Positions 17,155-24,732 of a stretch of DNA of 64,000 nucleotides are shown piece after piece. The notes below the pieces were generated by a model, which worked only from the letters and a program-made list of their open reading frames with translations, ran no database searches and had not been told where the DNA came from. The stretch is from Symploca sp. SIO1C2. GTDB taxonomy: Bacteria > Cyanobacteriota > Cyanobacteriia > Cyanobacteriales > Coleofasciculaceae. The translations under genes were made by a program, and so were the position numbers. The stretch is taken from positions 1 through 64,000 of the forward strand of contig JAAHFP010000019.1 in NCBI GenBank assembly GCA_010672925.1, in the 5' to 3' direction. Every line of letters starts with the position of its first letter. Position 1 is the first letter of the stretch.

Positions 17155-17368
17155 CATTGGTGTCAACTTAAACTTAGACATAGCTGGCTAGCTAGATTTC
17201 CTCGCCTCACCTTGGATTCAAATCCAAGGCTAATAGCAAAAGTCCATTGAAATGGACTAAATTCTTCGGCTTCGCCTTAAGTTTAGTCATCTTTAGATGA
17301 CTTGAGCTATTAGCCTGGGGTTTGAACCCCAGGCGAGATAAGGGTTTTACCTTAAGTTGACACCAATG
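17155..17368. mobile_element. MITE-like element (214 bp) with 17-bp perfect terminal inverted repeats
   Basis: The ends CATTGGTGTCAACTTAA and TTAAGTTGACACCAATG are perfect inverted repeats. ATTGCCTGC is duplicated on both sides (17146-17154 and 17369-17377), a 9-bp target duplication. Restoring the empty site gives a GGGCGCA/TGCGCCC palindrome like the intact one at 17018. The interior has several paired arms (CTTGGATTCAAATCCAAG, GTCCATTGAAATGGAC, GTCATCTTTAGATGAC, CTGGGGTTTGAACCCCAG) and no ORF. Sequence unrelated to the 144-bp MITE. Confidence 0.85.
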
Positions 17369-17440
17369 ATTGCCTGCGCCCTTATCCCGTGTACCCCATT
17401 ACTATTTTTATCATCAACCCCTTGCACCTCCGCATCATTT

Positions 17441-17499
17441 GTTGGTATTCTTTTACATAATAGAATAGGTGTGCGCCTGTAGAGTCTGTGGAATTATAA
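17441..17499. repeat. TTTTACATAATRGAATAGGTGTGCGC repeat (one of four copies)
   Basis: A conserved ~50-bp stretch also found at 7107-7160, 11863-11922 and 40834-40892. Here it ends 49 bp before the DUF433 start. Confidence 0.75.
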
Positions 17500-17548
17500 T
17501 AGGCAATACGTTCCTCAATTCTCAATCCCACCTTCGACTTTAACAACA

Positions 17549-17773
17549 ATGTCTCACCACGAAATAATCACCATTGAACCCGGCAAGCGAAATGGTAAAC
17601 CCTGTATTCGAGGAATGCGGATCACCGTTTATGATGTGCTGTCCTATCTGGCTTCTGGCATGACCTATCAAGAAATCCTTGAAGACTTCCCCTATTTAAC
17701 CCAAGAAGATATCTTAGCTTGCTTGAGCTATGCGGCGTCCCGGGAACAACAAACCTTACAGGTACAGGCATGA
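17549..17773 (+). CDS. DUF433-domain antitoxin
   Basis: A 74-residue protein of the DUF433 family (VapB-like helix-turn-helix antitoxins). Visible features are ITIEPGKRNGKPCIRGMRITVYDVLSYLASGM, the TYQEILEDFPYLTQEDILACLSYAA helix pair and a short tail. The GKPCIRG...V motif is diagnostic. Its TGA overlaps the next gene's ATG (ATGA at 17770-17773), so the pair is translationally coupled. It should bind DNA to repress its own operon and neutralise the partner. Confidence 0.92.
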   Translation: MSHHEIITIEPGKRNGKPCIRGMRITVYDVLSYLASGMTYQEILEDFPYLTQEDILACLSYAASREQQTLQVQA

Positions 17774-18102
17774 AGCTGCTGTTTGACCACAACTTATCCC
17801 CCCGATTAGTGCATCGACTAGCTGATCTATTTCCAGAGTCTACTCATGTTTATATCCAAGGCATGGATCAGGTTGACGATAGTGAAGTATGGACGTATGC
17901 TCAAGACAATGGTCTTACCATCGTTACTAGGGATAGCGACTATAACGAATTGCTCGTTCTACGCGGTTTCCCTCCTAAAGTGATCTGGATTCGGAGAGGC
18001 AACTGCTCTACAGCTGAAATCGAAGCAATAGTGCGATCGCACCTAAGTGATATTCAAATTTTAGCTGATGACCCAACCCTCGGAATACTTACCCTCTATT
18101 AG
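17770..18102 (+). CDS. DUF5615 PIN-like toxin nuclease
   Basis: The start is ATG 17770 (MKLLFDHNLSPRLV), which gives 110 residues. The longer frame from 17719 lies inside the antitoxin gene. Motifs of DUF5615/Mut7-C-like PIN proteins are present: LLFDHNLSPRL with the first acid, a DDSEVWTYAQDNGLTIVTRDSDY block containing several acids, and PPKVIWIRRGNCSTAEIEAIVRSH. Expected to be a metal-dependent RNase toxin. Forms a toxin-antitoxin operon with the DUF433 gene. Confidence 0.92.
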   Translation: MKLLFDHNLSPRLVHRLADLFPESTHVYIQGMDQVDDSEVWTYAQDNGLTIVTRDSDYNELLVLRGFPPKVIWIRRGNCSTAEIEAIVRSHLSDIQILADDPTLGILTLY

Positions 18103-18226
18103 GGTGAGGAAATTTTGGGTAGAATTTTCATGCTCCCTGTCTCCGTTATAACGTTTGAATGGCTATTCAGAAAGCTTTCCCAAGCATTCATGCGTATTAT
18201 TTTTATCTGAATCCGAATTTAGATAG

Positions 18227-19675
18227 TCAATTGGCAATAGAGCAACGCAGTTGCGGTGAGCAGTTAAGTATTCCTTCAAAGCTATCCGAAGGAATCGGGT
18301 TGCCTTTAAGGAAAAGAGAAACACTGTTGGTTAGTCCCGCTAAAGGACTAACATCTGTAATTTGATTGTCTTCGAGGTAAATATAAAGAGGCTTCAGATT
18401 GGTAAATTCTGCAATGGGACTGACATCTGTAATTTGGTTATTGTTGAGGGCAAGGGATTGCAGATTTGTTAGTCCGGCTAGAGGAGTAACATCTGTGATT
18501 TGGTTTTCCATGAGGTAAAGTCGAGTAAGATTTGTGAGTCTCGCCAGAGAACTGATATCTTTGATGTAATTGTTGCTGAGGTCAAGAGAAGAAAGGTTGG
18601 TGAGTCTTTCCAGAGAGGTGACATTTGTGATTTGGTTAAATTCGAGATCAAGGTTCTCCAAGTTTGTCAGTTTTGCCAGAGGGTTGATATCTTTAATTCG
18701 GTTGTCTTGAAGATTGAGAGATTTTAGATTTGTTAACCCTGCCAGAGGACTGACATCTGTGATTTGGTTAAAGCGGAGGTCAAGATAAGAAAGGTTGGTG
18801 AGTCTTTCCAGAGAGCTAATATCTGTGATTTGGTTGAGAGTGAGGTTAAGCGCAGTGAGATTTATGAGCCTTGCTAGAGGGCTGATATCTGTGATTGGGT
18901 TATCTTCGAGATGAAGTGTCCTCAAGGTTTGTAATCTTGCCAGAGGACTAATATCTTTAATTTGGTTAACTCTGAGGTCAAGCTCCTTCAAGTTGGTGAG
19001 TCTTGCCAGAGGGCTGATATCTGTGATTGGGTTGAGAGTGAGGTCAAGGGACTCTAGGTTTTGTAGTCCTGACAGAAAGCTGATATCTGTGATTTGGTTG
19101 CTGTTAAGGTCAAGGAACTCCAGGTTTTGTAGTCCCGCCAGAAAGCTGATATCTGTAATTTGGTTTCTGGGAAGGGAAAGCCTCTCTAGGTTGGTCAATT
19201 CTGCTAGAGGGCTGATATCTGTAATTTGGTTGCCATCGAGGTAAAGGGACTTCAGGTTTGTCAGTCTTGCCAGAGGGCTGATATCTTCTATGTGATTACT
19301 AGGGAGGAAAAGCAGAGTAAGGTTTGTTAGTTTTGCTAAAGGTCTGACATCCGTAATTTGGTTAACATTGAGGACAAGCTTCTCCAAATTTGTGAGTTCT
19401 GATAAGGGACTCAAGTCACTGATTCCTTTGGAAGTAAGGCGAAGTTCAGTGCGACTTAACAGATTCTTGGCAGCCAGTTCACAATCATTGGTGTCTGCTT
19501 CTGCTAACAGTACCTCCACTGTAATTCGATGATCAGCTGACAAATTGGCTTGTTGGTTACACCACTCTATAAAAGAACTTCCTCTATTGGATTCAGCAGC
19601 TTGAGTTACTCCCCATCCCCAGCTACTGAATATCGATATGCTTAGCATTAGAGCAACTGCGCTAGTTAATTTCAT
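18227..19675 (-). CDS. Secreted internalin-like leucine-rich repeat protein
   Basis: 482 residues: a signal peptide (MKLTSAVALMLSISIFSSWGWGVTQAA), a ~60-residue cap (WCNQQANLSADHRITVEVLL), then about 17 LRR units of 22 residues. Each has the bacterial SDS22/internalin pattern (LTNLxxLxLxxNQITDISPLA) from residue ~85 to ~465, ending with a disulphide-like CSPQLRC. The arc of LRRs presents a protein-binding surface. No anchor or catalytic domain is seen. The nearly identical repeats at DNA level suggest recent unit duplication. It lies between and opposite to the two TPR-CHAT genes. Confidence 0.92.
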   Translation of the reverse strand: MKLTSAVALMLSISIFSSWGWGVTQAAESNRGSSFIEWCNQQANLSADHRITVEVLLAEADTNDCELAAKNLLSRTELRLTSKGISDLSPLSELTNLEKLVLNVNQITDVRPLAKLTNLTLLFLPSNHIEDISPLARLTNLKSLYLDGNQITDISPLAELTNLERLSLPRNQITDISFLAGLQNLEFLDLNSNQITDISFLSGLQNLESLDLTLNPITDISPLARLTNLKELDLRVNQIKDISPLARLQTLRTLHLEDNPITDISPLARLINLTALNLTLNQITDISSLERLTNLSYLDLRFNQITDVSPLAGLTNLKSLNLQDNRIKDINPLAKLTNLENLDLEFNQITNVTSLERLTNLSSLDLSNNYIKDISSLARLTNLTRLYLMENQITDVTPLAGLTNLQSLALNNNQITDVSPIAEFTNLKPLYIYLEDNQITDVSPLAGLTNSVSLFLKGNPIPSDSFEGILNCSPQLRCSIAN

Positions 19676-19730
19676 TGTTGATTAACTCTTCATAAGTAGA
19701 TTTCTGGCTCAAAACCCCGACTTCTTCAAG

Positions 19731-19873
19731 GATGCCACTGGCGAATGGGGGTAACACCCCTCATTTATACGAAAATTAGCTTGTAGAGACGTTGCATGCA
19801 ACGTCTCTACATTTAGCGGAATAAGGAAAAATCCTTATATGAGGGGTCACACCCCTGATTCAACCGCAGTATC
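19731..19873. mobile_element. MITE-like element, copy 2 (143 bp), inserted at a palindrome centre
   Basis: Same element as 12883-13026, with ends GATGCCACTGGCGAAT and GATTCAACCGCAGTATC. It is flanked by CTTCAAG duplications (19724-19730 and 19874-19880). The restored empty site is a perfect palindrome with arms AACCCCGACTTCTT and AAGAAGTCGGGGTT. The internal palindrome differs (GAGACGTTGCA and complement) but stays perfectly paired. Confidence 0.85.
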
Positions 19874-19956
19874 CTTCAAGAAGTCGGGGTTCTCACATAC
19901 TGAGAGATAGATAAATTAAGATTAATCTATGCTTTACCTTGATAGAAGACCTAACC

Positions 19957-22818
19957 ATGCGTCTATATCTAGTCTGCTTCAGCTTTGCCACTGTACTACT
20001 TTCAGTAACCCCTGCCTGCTTACCACCTACCTTGAGTCTCTCGCCTTTAGCTGCACAGTCCCTTTCTGAGCCAGATCCAGATAAGAAAGCTAAAGCTGAT
20101 CGCTTGTCTAGAGAAGGTGTATATCGGCGTGCTCGGTATAATACCATTTATAACCTTGAAAGAGCACTAAGGAACTTCGAGGAAGCCTTATTAATTTATC
20201 AAGAAATAGGCGACAAGGCAGGTATTGGAAAAACCCTCCAGGACATTGGGGATGTTTACCATCGCGGGGAAGAGTATGAACAAGCGTTGGATTACTATCA
20301 GCGAGCTTTGCCGATTCAACGGGAAGTAGATGATGACGAAGGGGAACAATTAACTCTGAAGTCGATAGGGTCTATTTACTATACACAAGGTCTTCAGATA
20401 GCCGCGCAAAATCAATATCGAGAGGCTCTAGAAAAATTCCAGCAAGCTTTGGTTATTGAGAGAAAGCTGGGTCGTCAGGAAAACGAATTTTACACTCTCA
20501 ACCAAATAGCGATCGCTTACACCAATTTGGGAGAGTATAAATTAGCTTTAGAATCCTATCAGCAAGCTTTCCCGATTAGAAACGAAGTCATTTTAGGGCA
20601 CTGGGTAGGAGTGGAATTCAAAATTGGGCGAATTTATGAGGTGCTTGGACAGTACGAACTAGCGTTGCAGTCCTATCAAGAAGCCCTAGAGCTCGCCAGA
20701 ATCCCCACATTACTTAACTTGGACGGAGCAATTGGGGATATCGCCGGTGAAGTGCGATCGCTCAACGCTATGGGGAATGTTCAGACAAGACTCGAACAGT
20801 ACGAATTAGCCTTGGATTTCCATCAGCAAGCCTTAGCCATCCTCAAAACCGTTGATAACAAAACTGCCAAAAAATCCCTAGAAGCCTCAACCTTTTATAA
20901 CATTGGGATTGTTTACCTTAAACAAGAACAGTACGAATTAGCCTTGAAGTTCTTGCAGAAAGGTTTAGCTATTCAAAAAGTCCTCGGCTATCAGCAGCCA
21001 GAAGGAGTATTTCTCAACAATATTGGCCAAGCTTACTTTAAGCTAGGGCGGTACGACTTAGCCTGGAATGCTTATCAGCAAGCCTTAGTTATTACCCAGG
21101 ACATTGCTAACCAAGAAAATGCAGGACACGTTCTGAAGAATATTGGTTACCTATTGGAAAAACAGAACCAGCCCGAATTAGCAATTATTTTCTTCAAACA
21201 ATCCGTCAACGCTAGAGAAAAAATTCGGCAAAATATCAAGGGACTTCCCCAAGAATTTCAGGAATCCTACACCGAAACCATTGCTGAGGATTATCGTCAA
21301 CTTGCTGGCCTACTGCTGAAACAAAACCGCATCCTGGAAGCTCAAAGGGTGCTAGATTTACTCAAAGTCCAAGAACTCGACGACTACCTCCATAACCTGC
21401 GCGGTACTAGCCAAACTGCCCAAGGTGTACCCAATCTACCCCCAGAACAAGAGATTCAGGATGGCTACCAAGAGATTTCCAAACAAGCGATTGCTCTTGG
21501 TAAAGAACTCACTCAACTACGAAAGAAAGTCAACCGTACTCCTCAAGATGAACAACGCCTTACTGAACTAGTAAACGCTCAAGAAGAAATTATCGCAGAT
21601 TTTAATAACTTTATCCAAAGTGAGGAAGTTGAAGCTCTTATTGCCCAACTTACTCCCAACACCCGCAAACCAGATTTAGTAGACGATTTGGAAGATTTTA
21701 TCAGTATCCAAGACAACTTGAGAAATTTGCAACAAAATGCCGTCCTCCTCTACCCTCTTATTCTAGAAGACCGCCTCGAACTAGTTCTGACTACCCCAGA
21801 TTCTCCCCCAATTCGTCGCACTGTCTCCGTTACTAAAGAACAACTTTCACGGAACATCCTGGCTTTCCGTCAAGCCTTACAAAACCCAACCTTGGATGCC
21901 AAAACTCCAGCCCAGCAACTTTACAATTGGCTAATCAAACCCTTAGAAAATGACCTGGCGACAGCACAAGCTGAGACGATTATTTATGCACCGGATGGAC
22001 AACTGCGCTACATTCCTCTGGCAGCTTTGCACGATGGCGAACAATGGTTAGTCCAACGCTATCGTATCAATAATATTACCGCTGCTTCCCTCACAGAACT
22101 CAACACCCAACCCCAGTCTCAACTGAAAGTTCTGGCTGGAGCCTTTACCAACGGACGCCACAGCTTCACAATCGGTAAAGAAAGCTTTGACTTTGGTGGT
22201 TTGCCCTATGCGGGAGTGGAAGTAAAAACCTTAGCCGAGACGGTTGCTGATACTACTCAACTCCTTGATAGTGCTTTCAATCCCCAAGACACAAAACCGA
22301 AAATGGGGGATCATACCATCTTACATTTTGCCACCCACGGAGCGATCGTAGCGGGAAGACCGGAAGAATCCTTTATTCTCTTTGGTGATGGCACTCCGGT
22401 AACTATTGCCGATGTCCGCAACTGGAATCTCAATAATGTGGATTTAGTCGTGCTTTCCGCCTGTCAAACCGGACTTGGAGGTAATTTGGGTACAGGAGCA
22501 GAAATTCTAGGTTTAGGTTACCAGATGCAGAGGGCAGGAGCCAGAGCCGCGATCGCGTCTTTATGGACTGTGGATGATGGGGGTACTCAAGCGCTGATGA
22601 ATGCTTTTTATGGAGGATTGCAAAGTAACCAGACCAAAGCCGAAGCCCTCAGACAAGCACAAATTGCTCTAATTACTGGTGATTATACTGCTGCGGGAGA
22701 GCAACGAGGTTCCATTGTTGCACTACAGATTTACGATGAGCTTCAGCCGGAGGTAGTAAATCGTCTTAATCATCCTTTTTACTGGGCTCCGTTTATTTTA
22801 ATCGGCAATGGATTATAA
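19957..22818 (+). CDS. Secreted TPR-CHAT protease 2
   Basis: I start at ATG 19957 (MRLYLVCFSFATVLLSVTPA), a signal peptide; the TTG at 19939 would only add six residues. The 953-residue protein has about nine TPR-like units (GEYKLALESYQQAF, YNIGIVYLKQEQYELALK), the charged linker, and a CHAT domain with His794 (HFATHGA) and Cys836 (LSACQTG). It is a shorter paralogue of the 13192-16923 gene. The N-termini are divergent, but the last ~1.1 kb of DNA is highly similar, suggesting recent duplication or gene conversion. Role inferred as a caspase-fold protease gated by its TPR repeats. Confidence 0.92.
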   Translation: MRLYLVCFSFATVLLSVTPACLPPTLSLSPLAAQSLSEPDPDKKAKADRLSREGVYRRARYNTIYNLERALRNFEEALLIYQEIGDKAGIGKTLQDIGDVYHRGEEYEQALDYYQRALPIQREVDDDEGEQLTLKSIGSIYYTQGLQIAAQNQYREALEKFQQALVIERKLGRQENEFYTLNQIAIAYTNLGEYKLALESYQQAFPIRNEVILGHWVGVEFKIGRIYEVLGQYELALQSYQEALELARIPTLLNLDGAIGDIAGEVRSLNAMGNVQTRLEQYELALDFHQQALAILKTVDNKTAKKSLEASTFYNIGIVYLKQEQYELALKFLQKGLAIQKVLGYQQPEGVFLNNIGQAYFKLGRYDLAWNAYQQALVITQDIANQENAGHVLKNIGYLLEKQNQPELAIIFFKQSVNAREKIRQNIKGLPQEFQESYTETIAEDYRQLAGLLLKQNRILEAQRVLDLLKVQELDDYLHNLRGTSQTAQGVPNLPPEQEIQDGYQEISKQAIALGKELTQLRKKVNRTPQDEQRLTELVNAQEEIIADFNNFIQSEEVEALIAQLTPNTRKPDLVDDLEDFISIQDNLRNLQQNAVLLYPLILEDRLELVLTTPDSPPIRRTVSVTKEQLSRNILAFRQALQNPTLDAKTPAQQLYNWLIKPLENDLATAQAETIIYAPDGQLRYIPLAALHDGEQWLVQRYRINNITAASLTELNTQPQSQLKVLAGAFTNGRHSFTIGKESFDFGGLPYAGVEVKTLAETVADTTQLLDSAFNPQDTKPKMGDHTILHFATHGAIVAGRPEESFILFGDGTPVTIADVRNWNLNNVDLVVLSACQTGLGGNLGTGAEILGLGYQMQRAGARAAIASLWTVDDGGTQALMNAFYGGLQSNQTKAEALRQAQIALITGDYTAAGEQRGSIVALQIYDELQPEVVNRLNHPFYWAPFILIGNGL

Positions 22819-22849
22819 GGAAATTGAGAATGGAGAATGGAGAATGGAG

Positions 22850-22880
22850 AATTGGTGGAACAGGCTTCTAGCCTGTCTCA
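22850..22880. repeat. GGAACAGGCTTCTAGCCTGT hairpin after TPR-CHAT 2
   Basis: Same 3' hairpin as after TPR-CHAT 1, preceded by a GGAGAAT heptamer array instead of AATTTAG. Possible terminator or dispersed repeat. Confidence 0.65.
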
Positions 22881-22959
22881 GTCTTGGAGCGAGTGAACAG
22901 GAAACTCACTGCTGGTAAGGGTTATACAAGGATAATCTTTCCAAATTCATTTTTAGAAT

Positions 22960-23127
22960 TTAGAAGGTCGAATTGGGAATTGGGAATTGCGGAAGAAGGG
23001 GACCCTTAAATGTCTGACCTGGGAAGATAATTTCAGCATTTGCGGCAAGGGTGTTTGCTTGAATGAGCGTGAGTGCAAGAACTACGGCTGCTAACCACTT
23101 GCCAATCTGATTTAGGTATTTTTTCAT
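22960..23127 (-). CDS. Small secreted ORF (55 residues), probably a truncated remnant
   Basis: ATG 23127 begins MKKYLNQIGKWLAAVVLALT, LIQANTLAANA, a convincing Sec signal peptide with an ANA cleavage site. About 20 mature residues follow (EIIFPGQTFKGPLLPQFP). The last codons are made of the AATTGGGAATTGGG dispersed repeat, which also supplies the stop. I infer a secreted-protein gene cut by repeat expansion, but a genuine small secreted peptide is possible. Confidence 0.4.
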   Translation of the reverse strand: MKKYLNQIGKWLAAVVLALTLIQANTLAANAEIIFPGQTFKGPLLPQFPIPNSTF

Positions 23128-24022
23128 TGAATCTCAGTAAAAAAGTGTGATGTTTACCTAAGTATTTTCATATAGTTCAAACTCAACCCATGTCTTGTCT
23201 ATCCGTAAAATTACGTAATTTTGCATGTTTGCATTGTTCAATGTTTACAACATAAGCAATTGAGATTAAAAATTGCTTCAGATAGGTTGACAAATGTGAC
23301 ACAATAGAAGATTAACTTAGTTGCACGAAGGCTCCAGGGCAGAGGGCTTCAGACCAGATAACGCGGAATGCGGTTGGGACTTTCGTTTTGTAATAATCCT
23401 TAAATTATTGGCTTGCACTTTTGCCGTTCATCATTCATCATTCTGAAGTCAGATTTTTTCGGTGAAGGGAATGAAAAAGGTCGAATTGAGAAGGTCTAAT
23501 TTTTAAAACTCCAGTTTAATGGTATCGATTAAAATTCTCTGTATAAATGTTATTTAGGACTGGGAATTGGTGGAACAGGCGAGCAGCCTTCTCAACTTGA
23601 ACCCTCAACCAGTTTGGGGGGGTTTATAACCGTTTACATCACTTTTTGACTGATATCAAATCCGACTAAACACTTATCGTATACTTTCATTGCAGCTTTG
23701 CTCTTTTCCTTCTGTAGTCTGCCTTCTGCCGTTTGCCTTGTTATCACAAAAGTGTAACTATTCCACCGGATTTGAGATGATGTCCCTTGGTCAACGATGT
23801 CAAGCTAATTTGATTACCATGTGACAGTTGAAGGTGCGGAATGTGGGTAAGCAGACAGAAAAATGTGAAATGTGACAAATCATGAATTTTACTTGTACTG
23901 GCAAATTGCATGATTAACATAGTTCTATAGGATTTATTCACTTAAAAGCCAATACGCCAGTTTTTTTAAATAAATCCACTTTAACTGACATAGTGCCTTC
24001 CATTAACATATTAGGAAAGACC
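23128..24022. other. Gene-poor 895-bp interval
   Basis: AT-rich. Contains a degenerate copy of the GGAACAGGC hairpin near 23564-23595 and an ATATCAAATCCG(A/G)CTAAACAC motif (23652), which recurs at 43876. I see no convincing gene; a 65-codon minus-strand frame at 23744-23941 has no family resemblance. Confidence 0.6.
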
Positions 24023-24484
24023 ATGAGAAGATTTGCAACACACTTCAAAGCTCTACTTTTCGTCTGTTTTTTTGTTTTAATAGGTATCGTCTGTTCTCCT
24101 GCTGTAGCACAAGCAGATCCTTGTGGTGAGGAAGCAATACTACTAACAGAAGCATTAACAACCAACGTCAATACTAATCTGACGCCCAACTCTAATGCCG
24201 TTGCTACTCCAAGTGGTCAGACCAATGACCTTACTTCGATTCAGATACTAGCTGGTACAACTGCCCCTCTTTGGAATACGAGTGTTTCAACAAATGCTAT
24301 AACAGCGACACTCACTAATACTGTTCAGACTGGTCTTGTAAAACTTGAAAAGGGGTCAACAGTAACATACTTTCCATTAGTGGGGTCAATGTATACTGTT
24401 AATTTCAATGGAACTATTGTTGATAACGGAACTAAATATAAGCTGCAAAATGTTTCGTTGGGCAATTTCCCCAGTAATAGCTAG
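24023..24484 (+). CDS. Small secreted protein upstream of the giant-protein cluster
   Basis: The start is ATG 24023 with AGGAAAG at 24013-24019. The protein has 153 residues with a Sec signal peptide (MRRFATHFKALLFVCFFVLI, GIVCSPAVAQA then DPCGEE). The mature part is Thr/Asn-rich beta sequence (LTEALTTNVNTNLTPNSNA, TNTVQTGLVKLEKGSTVTYF, YTVNFNGTIVDNGTKYKLQN). No catalytic motif or known family recognised. It may be an extracellular matrix-type or partner protein; 249 bp separate it from the next gene, so shared transcription is uncertain. Confidence 0.7.
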   Translation: MRRFATHFKALLFVCFFVLIGIVCSPAVAQADPCGEEAILLTEALTTNVNTNLTPNSNAVATPSGQTNDLTSIQILAGTTAPLWNTSVSTNAITATLTNTVQTGLVKLEKGSTVTYFPLVGSMYTVNFNGTIVDNGTKYKLQNVSLGNFPSNS

Positions 24485-24732
24485 CGCTTTGAAGGCAGAA
24501 TGCTCCAAGGAAAGAAAGCTTGGAAGGGAAGCTTTTTCACCTTTTTTAACTGATGGGTTATAAGCACTTCTGTTAATTCTGTCTTGTTATGCAAGTCCTG
24601 GCAAGCCCTTCCTGTGGGGCTGCTTGGTGTCTTTGGCATAGAGTAAAAGTTCAGCTAGGTACATTGAGATAGACTCGCCACCTGATCTTATCAGTGACCT
24701 TCCCAAAATTAACGATTTTAAGGCGTGATCTT

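Noticed and set aside
23744-23941. 65-codon minus-strand ORF
   Set aside because: His/Thr-rich with no recognisable features; upstream of a better supported secreted gene.
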